Source: Rhodobacter sp. (lineage in GTDB: Bacteria > Pseudomonadota > Alphaproteobacteria > Rhodobacterales > Rhodobacteraceae). From it: a stretch of DNA of 32,251 nucleotides. The notes under the pieces are model-generated. The model was not told the origin of the DNA. It worked only from the letters and a program-made list of their open reading frames with translations, and ran no database searches. Of the stretch, positions 1 to 7,015 are shown in pieces. The stretch is taken from contig JADCEL010000084.1 in the NCBI GenBank assembly GCA_020250125.1, positions 1-32,251 on the forward strand, written 5' to 3'. The position numbers were made by a program, and so were the translations under genes. How positions within the stretch are numbered: the first letter of the stretch is position 1; each line of letters begins with the position of its first letter.

Positions 1-13
1 CAGCGTGGCGCTG

Positions 14-37
14 TGGCAGGGGCGATGGCCCCTGCCA
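14..37. repeat. P3 palindrome, copy 1
   Basis: A perfect 10-bp stem, TGGCAGGGGC paired with GCCCCTGCCA, encloses the loop GATG. It is identical to the copy at 255-278 and nearly identical to 32063-32086. Confidence 0.8.
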
Positions 38-151
38 TTGAAGCGGTGAAAGTGCCTTCGCCTCTCCGGGTGGGACCAGGAAACGCGATCCGCGTTTCCC
101 CCTCCCGCGCGCGACGGTGTCCTGTAGACCGGCAGGTCCGGGAAAGACAAA

Positions 152-210
152 GGCCAGCGCCCGACCCGGCGGCGGCGAAGCGCCCGCCGGGGGCGGGGTG
201 GGCGCTGGCC
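152..210. repeat. P1 large inverted repeat
   Basis: The left arm (152-168) begins GGCCAGCGCCCGACCCG and pairs with the right arm (194-210) with one mismatch. The interior is rich in GGCGGG/CCCGCC runs and can fold further. The matching module in the right array is 32130-32184. Confidence 0.7.
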
Positions 211-229
211 GGGGGCTTTGGCCCCCGGC
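208..229. repeat. P2 hairpin
   Basis: A perfect 9-bp stem, GCCGGGGGC with GCCCCCGGC, encloses the loop TTTG. It directly abuts P1. It looks like a strong hairpin but has no T-tract on either side, so I do not call it an intrinsic terminator. The counterpart is 32111-32132. Confidence 0.75.
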
Positions 230-254
230 TGGTCCTGATCCCGGCGGGACGCTG

Positions 255-278
255 TGGCAGGGGCGATGGCCCCTGCCA
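255..278. repeat. P3 palindrome, copy 2
   Basis: Same 10-bp stem and GATG loop as 14-37. The following linker again carries the AGCGGTGAAGGTGCCTTCGC-type string. Confidence 0.8.
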
Positions 279-412
279 GTCAAGCGGTGAAGGTGCCTTC
301 GCCTCTCCGGGCGGGACGGTGCCCTGTAGATCGGAACATCCGGGACCGCCGACAGGCCGAGGCCCGCCGGGGCAGGCGCTTGCCGGGGGGTCCAGCCCCG
401 GCGCAGGTCGCG

Positions 413-612
413 GACCAAGGATTGATTGCCTCGGACCCGCAAAAGCCATGATCGACCGGCGGCGCATGACACCCTGTTCAGCGCGTCGTGTGACGGCCGC
501 CTCGCCCCCTGTCGCACGGCCCACACCGGCGGGACAAAAGCGCCCGGACGCCACAGAAAGCCTTGCGCAAGGCCACATCGGGCAGCCGGAGCGCCCCCTT
601 CGGGCACAGGCG
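413..612. other. Non-coding spacer downstream of coaD
   Basis: I see no supported gene here. The only structure noted is a 14-bp perfect palindrome GCCTTGCGCAAGGC at 560-573, about 40 bp downstream of the coaD stop. It could contribute to transcript end formation, but there is no clean T-tract. Confidence 0.4.
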
Positions 613-1104
613 TCAGGGATATTTTGCCGTCAGCGCCGTGCAGACGGGCGGTGGCACGAATTTCGACACGTCCCCCCCCAGCCGCGCGATTTCCTTGACC
701 AGTTTCGAGGCAATCGCCTGACGGCGGGCGTCGGCCATCAGGAAGACGGTCTCGATGCTGCTGTCCATGGCACGGTTCATGCCGACCATCTGGAATTCAT
801 ATTCGAAATCGGCAACCGCGCGCAGGCCGCGGACGATGATCGTGGCACCGACATCGCGGGCACAGTCGATCAGCAGGTTTTCAAAGGGATGGACGACAAT
901 CTCGCCCCCCGTCCTGGCCAGGATCGCCGCAGATTCCGCCTTGACCATGGCGACCCGTTCTTCCAAGCTGAACAGCGGGCCCTTGTCGCGGTTGATCGCA
1001 ACCCCGATCACCAGTCGGTCAACCAGCGCCATGGCGCGCTGGATGATATCGGTGTGACCCAGCGTCACCGGATCGAAGGTTCCCGGATAAAGACCGATAC
1101 GCAT
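613..1104 (-). CDS. coaD: Phosphopantetheine adenylyltransferase
   Basis: This cytosolic enzyme transfers AMP from ATP to 4'-phosphopantetheine, giving dephospho-CoA in the penultimate step of CoA synthesis. The 163-residue length is typical of the bacterial family. The N-terminus MRIGLYPGTFDPVTLGH carries the nucleotidyltransferase (T/H)xGH signature as TLGH at residues 14-17. Further conserved blocks are GLRAVADFEYEFQM (about 93-106) and the SSIETVFLM segment (about 115-123), both characteristic of CoaD. The ATG start is well supported by homology of the first residues. The next gene upstream (CBS protein) is on the same strand but 84 bp away. Family assignment is secure. Confidence 0.96.
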   Translation of the reverse strand: MRIGLYPGTFDPVTLGHTDIIQRAMALVDRLVIGVAINRDKGPLFSLEERVAMVKAESAAILARTGGEIVVHPFENLLIDCARDVGATIIVRGLRAVADFEYEFQMVGMNRAMDSSIETVFLMADARRQAIASKLVKEIARLGGDVSKFVPPPVCTALTAKYP

Positions 1105-1188
1105 GACACTCCCCTTGCCTGCCCGCGCACAGGCAACAATAGGGCGCAGGGCAATGCAAGCGGCAAAGCAAACCGGGCCGCTGGATGC

Positions 1189-1623
1189 TCAGAAGCCCTT
1201 GATCATGCCTTCCAGGGCGTCCTTTTCCATCGAAAGTTCGGACAGGCGGGCCTTGACGGCATCCCCGATGGAGATAAGCCCGGTCATCCGCTGGCCCTCC
1301 ATCACCGGCAGGTGACGAAAACGCCCGTCGGTCATCTTCTGCATCACATCGGTCACCGGATCGCCCGGCGCGCAGGTGACGATCCTGGCCGTCATGACGC
1401 GTTCGACCGGAAAGGCCATGCAGGACGGGCCATGGCGGGCCAGTTCGCGCACCACGTCGCGCTCTGACAGGATGCCCGCAACCCCGGCCCCGTCTTCGGA
1501 TACAACCACGGCGCCGATGCGGTGCTTGGCCAGAACCGCCACCGCTTCGGCAAGCGTCGCCGCAGGCGGAACCGTGACCACGCCCCCTGTGGCTTTCGAT
1601 GTCAGGATCTGTTGAACCAGCAT
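1189..1623 (-). CDS. Two-CBS-domain protein
   Basis: This 144-residue protein consists almost entirely of a tandem CBS pair (Bateman module). CBS1 is about residues 8-62, with the segment RIGAVVVSEDGAGVAGILSE. CBS2 is about 75-128, with RFRHLPVMEG and GLISIGDAV. Such stand-alone proteins bind adenine nucleotides and act as sensors or regulators of partner proteins; the ligand and partner here are unknown. I chose the ATG at 1621-1623 (MLVQQILTS) because GGAGG lies just upstream and the in-frame extension to 1665 looks non-coding. It shares strand with coaD and the LysR gene, but spacing does not prove an operon. Confidence 0.88.
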   Translation of the reverse strand: MLVQQILTSKATGGVVTVPPAATLAEAVAVLAKHRIGAVVVSEDGAGVAGILSERDVVRELARHGPSCMAFPVERVMTARIVTCAPGDPVTDVMQKMTDGRFRHLPVMEGQRMTGLISIGDAVKARLSELSMEKDALEGMIKGF

Positions 1624-1672
1624 ATCATCCTCCACCTTCCCCCGGCCAGCGTCCGCCCCGCGCAACTTTCTG

Positions 1673-2572
1673 TCAAGTCATTGCTTCCAGACGCAACACT
1701 TCGCGGCGCAGACCCTGGGCCAGCAGATCGGCGAAGCGGTTCATCCGGCCGGTCCGGCGGTCGTCGGCATGGCGGATCAGCCAGAAGGCGCGCGTCAGGC
1801 TGACCTCTGCGGGCAGAACCTTGACCAGTTCCGGGGCAGAGGGCAGGGCGAAATCATGCACCATCCCGATCCCTGCCCCGTGGCGCAGCCAGTTCAGTTG
1901 CACGGGCACGGAATTCGAGGCAAGCCGCACCTCGGACACCCCGATTTCGGCAAGATAATCCAGTTCCTTGTCAAAGATCATGTCGGGGATGTAGCCGACA
2001 ATGCGGTGCGCGGTCAGGTCCGCGCGCCGCTGCGGGGTGCCGTGGCGGTCCAGATAGGCGCGGCTGGCGGCCAGGTGCAGGTGATAGTCGGTCAATCGCT
2101 GCACGGTCAGGCGACCGGCCGTGGGCGGCGAGACGGCAATGACCATATCCGCCTCGCGCCTCGACAGGTTGATGACGCGCGGCAGCGCCACGATCTGCAC
2201 CTCCAGCCCCGGGTTGTCGTCACAGATCGCCGCGACAATCCGGGGCAGCAGGTAGTTGGCGCAGCCGTCCGGCGCGCCGATGCGGACCTGCCCCGACAAT
2301 CCCCCTGACCCGCCGCCGCCGCGCAGGTCATCGGCGGCGGCCTGCAACGCCTGTTCGGCGGCTTCGGCATGGGGCAGCAGGCGCAGGCCCGCCTCGGTCG
2401 CGGCATAGCCCTGCGGGCTTTTGACAAACAGCCGTGTGGCAAGCGCCTCTTCCAGCTTGACGATCCGCCGGCCGACCGTTGCAGGGTCAAGGCGCAGCGC
2501 CCTGCCCGCAGCCGACAGGCTTTCCGTGCGGATCACCGCCAGAAACACGCGCAGATCATCCCAGTCGGCCAT
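1673..2572 (-). CDS. LysR-family transcriptional regulator, divergent from mmsA
   Basis: A 299-residue LysR-type regulator. The N-terminal winged helix-turn-helix covers about residues 1-60 (DLRVFLAVIRTESLSAAGRA, then VGRRIVKLEEALATRLF). A linker rich in Gly/Ala leads into the periplasmic-binding-protein-like effector domain (about 90-290). The start is the ATG at 2570-2572, preceded by a GGGGAAG-type ribosome site; longer in-frame extensions run antisense through mmsA and are rejected. It is transcribed divergently from mmsA with a 100-bp intergenic region, the usual LysR arrangement, so control of mmsA is a reasonable inference. The effector is unknown. Confidence 0.93.
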   Translation of the reverse strand: MADWDDLRVFLAVIRTESLSAAGRALRLDPATVGRRIVKLEEALATRLFVKSPQGYAATEAGLRLLPHAEAAEQALQAAADDLRGGGGSGGLSGQVRIGAPDGCANYLLPRIVAAICDDNPGLEVQIVALPRVINLSRREADMVIAVSPPTAGRLTVQRLTDYHLHLAASRAYLDRHGTPQRRADLTAHRIVGYIPDMIFDKELDYLAEIGVSEVRLASNSVPVQLNWLRHGAGIGMVHDFALPSAPELVKVLPAEVSLTRAFWLIRHADDRRTGRMNRFADLLAQGLRREVLRLEAMT

Positions 2573-2579
2573 GCTTCCC

Positions 2580-2595
2580 CTGCAAAACTGCAAAA
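2580..2595. promoter_or_regulatory. Tandem direct repeat in the lysR/mmsA divergent region
   Basis: CTGCAAAA occurs twice head to tail, in an A-rich patch of the 100-bp divergent region. It is a candidate binding site for the LysR regulator or part of its promoter. It does not fit the canonical T-N11-A dyad well, so the role is speculative. Confidence 0.3.
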
Positions 2596-2672
2596 CGCTT
2601 TTGAAATCTTGCCTCTTTCCCGCGCATTTCCGCAAGCCTATCCTGCGGACAGGCATTTTACCGGAGGATCGG

Positions 2673-4172
2673 ATGCAGGACCTTACCCACTGGATCAACG
2701 GCGCGCATGTGAAGGGCACCTCGGGGCGCTTTGCCGATGTGTTCAATCCCGCCACGGGCGAGGTGCAGGCCCGCGTGCCGCTGGCGTCAAAGGACGAGCT
2801 GGACCATGCCGTGGCGGCAGCCTCCAGGGCGCAGGTCACCTGGGGGGCCACCAACCCGCAGCGCCGGGCGCGGGTGATGATGGAGTTTGTCCGCCTTCTG
2901 AACCGCGACATGGACAAGCTCGCCCAGGCGCTGAGCCGCGAACACGGCAAGACCCTTCCGGACGCGAGGGGCGATATCCAGCGCGGCCTGGAAGTGATCG
3001 AATACTGCATCGGCGCGCCGCAGATGCTGAAGGGCGAATTCACCGACAGCGCCGGTCCCGGCATCGACATGTATTCCCTGCGCCAGCCCCTGGGCGTGGC
3101 CGCCGGGATCACCCCGTTCAACTTTCCCGCCATGATCCCGATGTGGAAGATGGGCCCCGCCCTGGTTTGCGGCAACGCCTTTATCCTCAAGCCCAGCGAG
3201 CGTGATCCTTCGGTCCCGCTGATGCTGGCGGAACTGATGCAGGAAGCGGGCCTGCCCGACGGCGTGTTGCAGGTGGTGAACGGCGACAAGGACGCGGTCG
3301 ATGCCATCCTCGACAACCCGGCCATCGCCGCCATCGGCTTTGTCGGCTCTACCCCGATTGCCGAATACATCTACGGGCGCGGCTGTTCCAACGGCAAGCG
3401 CGTGCAGTGCTTTGGCGGGGCCAAGAACCACATGATCATCATGCCGGACGCTGACCTTGATCAGGCCGCCGATGCGCTGGTGGGCGCGGGCTATGGCGCG
3501 GCCGGTGAACGCTGCATGGCGATTTCGGTTGCCGTGCCGGTGGGCGAGGCCACGGCGGATGCGCTGATCGAACGGCTGATCCCGCGCATCGAAAAGCTGA
3601 AAGTCGGCCCCTATACGGCGGGCAATGACGTGGACTATGGCCCGGTGGTGACGGCGGCGGCCAAGGCGAACATCCTGCGGCTGGTCGACTCCGGCGTGGC
3701 CCAGGGCGCGAAGTTGGTCGTCGATGGGCGGAACTTCCGTTTGCAGGGGTATGAAAACGGGTTCTTCGTCGGCCCGCACCTGTTCGACCATGTGACGCGC
3801 GACATGGACATCTACCGCAAAGAGATCTTCGGGCCTGTCCTGTCCACGGTACGCGCCAGCACCTATGAAGAGGCGCTGGCCTGTGCCATGGACCACGAGT
3901 ATGGCAACGGCACCGCGATCTTCACCCGCGACGGCGACACGGCGCGCGACTTTGCCAACCGCATCAATGTCGGCATGATCGGCATCAACGTGCCCATTCC
4001 GGTGCCGCTGGCCTACCACACCTTTGGCGGCTGGAAAAAATCAGCCTTCGGCGACCTGAACCAGCATGGGCCGGATGCTTTCCGCTTCTACACCCGCACC
4101 AAGACCGTCACTTCGCGCTGGCCCAGCGGCATCAAGGAAGGGGCCAGCCTGAACTTCCGCCCGATGGACTGA
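2673..4172 (+). CDS. mmsA: CoA-acylating methylmalonate-semialdehyde dehydrogenase
   Basis: A 499-residue NAD-dependent aldehyde dehydrogenase that converts (methyl)malonate semialdehyde and CoA to propionyl-/acetyl-CoA in valine and related catabolism. Diagnostic segments are TPFNFPAMIPMWKMGPAL (substrate/NAD region), GSTPIAEYIY (nucleotide binding) and YGAAGERCMAISVAVPVG, which holds the catalytic cysteine at about residue 281 in the GERCMA context typical of MmsA. The start ATG 2673 follows CCGGAGGATCGG, a strong ribosome site, and gives the family-standard length. The last 342 bases (3831-4172) are duplicated in diverged form at 5553-5894. The gene is complete here. The upstream divergent LysR gene is the likely regulator. 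Confidence 0.96.
   Translation: MQDLTHWINGAHVKGTSGRFADVFNPATGEVQARVPLASKDELDHAVAAASRAQVTWGATNPQRRARVMMEFVRLLNRDMDKLAQALSREHGKTLPDARGDIQRGLEVIEYCIGAPQMLKGEFTDSAGPGIDMYSLRQPLGVAAGITPFNFPAMIPMWKMGPALVCGNAFILKPSERDPSVPLMLAELMQEAGLPDGVLQVVNGDKDAVDAILDNPAIAAIGFVGSTPIAEYIYGRGCSNGKRVQCFGGAKNHMIIMPDADLDQAADALVGAGYGAAGERCMAISVAVPVGEATADALIERLIPRIEKLKVGPYTAGNDVDYGPVVTAAAKANILRLVDSGVAQGAKLVVDGRNFRLQGYENGFFVGPHLFDHVTRDMDIYRKEIFGPVLSTVRASTYEEALACAMDHEYGNGTAIFTRDGDTARDFANRINVGMIGINVPIPVPLAYHTFGGWKKSAFGDLNQHGPDAFRFYTRTKTVTSRWPSGIKEGASLNFRPMD
3831..4172 (+). repeat. mmsA 3'-end duplication, copy A (inside intact mmsA)
   Basis: This segment aligns without gaps to 5553-5894. I count 26 differences in 342 positions (about 92% identity), mostly synonymous. 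The final 57 bases before and including the stop codon are identical; similarity stops abruptly after the stop. Confidence 0.93.
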
Positions 4173-4187
4173 CAGAAGGGGGCAATC

Positions 4188-4219
4188 CTGGCAAGAACCG
4201 GCGGAAATGGTCTTGCCAG
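4188..4219 (+). terminator. Hairpin downstream of mmsA (weak terminator candidate)
   Basis: CTGGCAAGA pairs with TCTTGCCAG across a short loop, 16 bp after the mmsA stop. There is no U-tract afterwards, so intrinsic termination is uncertain; it may be a 3'-end stabilising structure. The rest of 4220-4433 contains nothing recognisable. Confidence 0.35.
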
Positions 4220-4433
4220 CGCGGCCGCACGCCAACCTGCCTTGCCGATCCAAGGCTGCGCCCTTCCGTCAGCCCGACGGAACAAGGCTGGATGGTGCCG
4301 CTCGCGCCATTCCCGTGGCAGGCAGCAAGGGCTCGCGACAGCGAAAGCTTGCAGCGGCGTAAAACAGGCAGATCCCGGCGACGGAACGCGCAGGCCAGAC
4401 CGTTAAACTGACAGGATCAATAAGGAGAATGTC

Positions 4434-5549
4434 ATGCGTCTGCGCGCGTTCACGGTTTTGACGATTCTTGTGCTTGCCTGCGGCGCTGCCGGATCAGCGC
4501 ATGAGACCGGGCTGGAGACCGAAACAGAGGTCACGGGCGACGCCAAAATACGCGTCTTCGAAGGGGTCGCCGCGCCCAACCCGGCGGATGCTGGGGGATT
4601 TGACCTTTATGGAGCTTTCCCCAACGATCACGATCCTTTCCGCATCGACACAACAATCGCGCTGGGCATGGACGGCTTCGGATTGCGCGGCCCCGATCGG
4701 GGTCTTATGGGGGAATTGCCCGGTGCCGGCCCGGATTGGGTGTTGAACATGATCCCGTTCGGCGTAGCGATCGACGGCGTGATCATTGACCCATCCGGTC
4801 CATTCTACAGCGGGGGGGCTGCCGACCCGGAAAACCCGTTTGATCGGGCATGCACCGGCTGGGAGTACGAGGTTAACGACCCGCGCGTCCGCGCAATTGT
4901 CGGCATGCCTGACGAGGTGCCCGGCCATGTTCAGCCCGGCGGCATGTTCCACTATCACGGACGTCCGGCCCGCATGATCGCTGCGGCGCGGCAGCGTGCG
5001 GGCAACCCGGATGACATCTTCGTGGTGGGCTACTCGGCAGACGGCTGGCCCATAATCGACCACCGCCTGCGGAATACCAAAGGAGAGGTCATCGATTTGG
5101 TCTCGGGCTATCGATTGCGGCAAGGCCGGCGCAACGCGGTGCCGGGAACCGATCCGGCGCAGATACCGAAAGGTCGGTTTGACGGTCTTTATGTTCAGGA
5201 CTATGTTTTTGACCCCGTGGGTGCCAAGGCGAAGGCACCCTCGAATGCCGTGGTTCTTGATGCGCGCAATGGCATTGTCCTTGGTGACGGTCTTCCAACG
5301 CTGCCCGGCTATCCCAGCCAACACTACGCCTATGTCATGACGACTGACTGGCCGCAGATTCCCCGCATGTTCGCTGGCCCGCCGTCGCCCAGCTTTGCAG
5401 CCGTGATCCCGCTTGATTCAACAGCCTTTCTGTCGCGCATGGCGGCAAAGCTGGGGCTGACCCTGCAGCCGGTCCGGCGCGCAATTTATGACAATTGCCC
5501 CGGAACGTTGCAGAACTTCCGCCTGCCCAACGGTCGAGCGCCCTATTGA
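4434..5549 (+). CDS. Secreted YHYH-domain protein
   Basis: A 371-residue protein beginning with a Sec-type signal peptide (MRLRAFTVLTILVLACGAAG, probable cleavage around residues 20-23). The mature part carries the MFHYHG motif at about 171-176, followed by a GYSADGWPI segment, which together mark the YHYH family of secreted proteins of unknown function. A ribosome site AAGGAG lies at 4421-4426 before the ATG. Base and codon use look less GC-biased than the flanking genes, suggesting acquisition by transfer. It is flanked by the full mmsA and the partial mmsA copy, with its stop only 3 bp before the duplicated sequence. No biochemical role can be stated. Confidence 0.82.
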   Translation: MRLRAFTVLTILVLACGAAGSAHETGLETETEVTGDAKIRVFEGVAAPNPADAGGFDLYGAFPNDHDPFRIDTTIALGMDGFGLRGPDRGLMGELPGAGPDWVLNMIPFGVAIDGVIIDPSGPFYSGGAADPENPFDRACTGWEYEVNDPRVRAIVGMPDEVPGHVQPGGMFHYHGRPARMIAAARQRAGNPDDIFVVGYSADGWPIIDHRLRNTKGEVIDLVSGYRLRQGRRNAVPGTDPAQIPKGRFDGLYVQDYVFDPVGAKAKAPSNAVVLDARNGIVLGDGLPTLPGYPSQHYAYVMTTDWPQIPRMFAGPPSPSFAAVIPLDSTAFLSRMAAKLGLTLQPVRRAIYDNCPGTLQNFRLPNGRAPY

Positions 5550-5552
5550 CCG

Positions 5553-5894
5553 GGGCCGGTCATGTCCACCGTCCGCGCCAGGACCTATGAAGAGGCGCTG
5601 GCCTGTGCCATGGATCACGAATACGGCAACGGCACCGCGATCTTCACCCGCGACGGCGATACGGCGCGCGACTTTGCCCACCGCATCAACATCGGCATGA
5701 TCGGCATCAACGTGCCCATTCCGGTGCCGCTGGCCTATCACACCTTCGGCGGCTGGAAAAAGTCAGCCTTTGGCGACCTGAACCAGCACGGGCCGGACAG
5801 CTTCCGCTTTTACACGCGGACCAAGACCGTCACCGCGCGCTGGCCCAGCGGCATCAAGGAAGGGGCCAGCCTGAACTTCCGCCCGATGGACTGA
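5553..5894 (+). pseudogene. Partial mmsA copy (C-terminal ~113 codons), copy B
   Basis: This remnant encodes only the C-terminal part of methylmalonate-semialdehyde dehydrogenase, from the GPV(M)STVRA segment to the FRPMD terminus. It is in frame and without internal stops, but lacks the NAD-binding region and the catalytic cysteine. Against the intact gene it shows 26/342 nucleotide differences and five amino-acid changes after the ATG at 5562 (for example FAHRINIG versus FANRINVG). The excess of synonymous changes indicates that most divergence built up under selection for a working enzyme, so it likely derives from a different functional mmsA allele rather than recent decay. The ATG at 5562 could start a 110-residue peptide, but I see no good ribosome site. 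Confidence 0.88.
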
Positions 5895-5907
5895 CCCGAA
5901 CGGGGTG

Positions 5908-6945
5908 TCACGGCGCGGCCGCTGGCACCCCGGCGCGCAGGCGGCGGGAAAAGGTGATGCTGTCATCGCTGACCGGGCCGAAGGGGCGCAGCCGGGCCTG
6001 GGCCAGCACCTGATCCAGCGGGGTGCCGGGGCGGATGACCCCCAGGCCATGCAGGTAGTCCGGCAGATGCGCCGACAGCAGGATGCGCCAGTCCAGCGGC
6101 AGGCGCGGGTCAACCATGCGTGCCAGTTTCCACGGCACGGTCGTGCAATTGGCTGTAGCGGTGTTGTAAAACCGGGGGTTTTCCGCCAGATCATTGCCCA
6201 TGTCCAGAAACTGCAGGAACAGCGCGCGGCGCTGAGCGGCATCAAGCGCCAGCGGAAAGATTGAAACGGTCTCCGGCGGGTTCTGCCGGGCATCGGTGCG
6301 CCAGGCGATGACATCGCGTTCATCTGCGGCAATCAGCACCAGGGTATAAAGGCGGAAGAACCCGCCAAAGGTGGAATAGACCTGCCCCACCCGCTTGCGC
6401 GTTTCCGCAGAAAACACCACATGCCGGCCATCGGCAAAGCCGAAGCTGATCATCACATGGGCAATGTTCGGATCACCCCAGACCGAGGTGAACAGATCCG
6501 CCCCCGTCAGGTCATCAAGATCATAGCTGCGCGTTTCCCAGACGGGCGGCGGGACGTAATCCCTGTCGCTGACCCATGAGAAATTGCGGACGTTATGCAA
6601 CGTAACGCGGTTGCCCGTGATCTCTGCCGTCACCCCATGGGCAACGTCGGGCTGCCAGATACCGTCATTGCCGGGCCGGATCGTTGACCACCAGGCAAGG
6701 GCCGCGATCAGGATTGCGCCAGACCCAAGCCAGACCATCTGCCCCTGCCCGCGCCACCACAGGCCGCCCAGACCAAGCAGCACCACGGCAAGGCCCCCAA
6801 GCAGCACAGCGCGCAGGGGGCCGGAAAACTGGAACCACAGCGCCATTCCCAGCACCGCAAGGAACGGCAAAACCACCACCGCCTGCACGGAACGCGCCAG
6901 CCACCCGCTGCGCCGCCGCCGCCTGTCCGATCCCGGCCCTGTCAT
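5908..6945 (-). CDS. DUF4105 membrane-anchored protein
   Basis: A 345-residue protein. After an Arg-rich cytosolic start come three hydrophobic segments (about residues 19-38, 45-61 and 69-84), then a long extracytoplasmic domain. That domain matches the DUF4105 / Lnb N-terminal periplasmic family, with SWVSDRDYVPPPVWETRSYD, an AHVMISFGFADGRHVVFS segment, and the conserved TANCTTVPWKLAR block containing a cysteine. The family is widespread in proteobacterial envelopes but its function is not settled. I chose the ATG at 6943-6945 (MTGPGSD); a GTG eight codons upstream at 6969 is possible. It is convergent with the mmsA remnant, 13 bp away, and follows uvrA by 70 bp on the same strand. Confidence 0.85.
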   Translation of the reverse strand: MTGPGSDRRRRRSGWLARSVQAVVVLPFLAVLGMALWFQFSGPLRAVLLGGLAVVLLGLGGLWWRGQGQMVWLGSGAILIAALAWWSTIRPGNDGIWQPDVAHGVTAEITGNRVTLHNVRNFSWVSDRDYVPPPVWETRSYDLDDLTGADLFTSVWGDPNIAHVMISFGFADGRHVVFSAETRKRVGQVYSTFGGFFRLYTLVLIAADERDVIAWRTDARQNPPETVSIFPLALDAAQRRALFLQFLDMGNDLAENPRFYNTATANCTTVPWKLARMVDPRLPLDWRILLSAHLPDYLHGLGVIRPGTPLDQVLAQARLRPFGPVSDDSITFSRRLRAGVPAAAP

Positions 6946-7015
6946 GCCATGCGCCCCGACCCTGTCCACGGGAAAGACGGTTGCAGACGCGGCGCGGCTG
7001 CGCCAGCCGATTCCG

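Larger units (their letters stand above)
1..412 (+). repeat. Modular palindromic repeat array, left copy (window edge truncates it)
   Basis: This gene-free stretch is built from recurring modules in fixed order. The order is a 24-bp palindrome (P3, 14-37), a linker holding the string AGCGGTGAAAGTGCCTTCGC, a large imperfect inverted repeat (P1, 152-210), a compact hairpin (P2, 208-229), P3 again (255-278), a shorter linker, and degenerate P1/P2 remnants to about 412. The P3-to-P3 spacing is 241 bp. The second linker lacks about 40 bases present in the first. The same modules recur in inverted orientation at 31890-32190. It resembles the mosaic REP/BIME class of bacterial intergenic repeats, but I cannot assign it to a named family. 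No convincing coding region lies here; open frames across it are by-products of high GC. Confidence 0.8.

Noticed and set aside
208-229. Intrinsic terminator
   Set aside because: The hairpin is strong but has no T-tract on either strand, and it recurs as a repeat module in the right array.
1-412. CRISPR array
   Set aside because: The repeats are palindromic modules of differing length with similar, not unique, intervening sequence, and there are no cas genes.
13-1467. A 484-codon plus-strand frame across the left repeat array, coaD and the CBS gene
   Set aside because: It runs antisense to two solid genes and through palindromic repeats. There is no coherent protein.
2787-4019. A 410-codon minus-strand frame opposite mmsA, with a related frame opposite the partial copy (5418-5741)
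   Set aside because: The similarity between the two antisense frames is explained fully by the mmsA 3' duplication; neither looks like a real protein.
4434-5894. A complete mobile element carrying the YHYH gene
   Set aside because: I found no integrase, transposase or terminal inverted repeats, so only a recombination scar can be supported.
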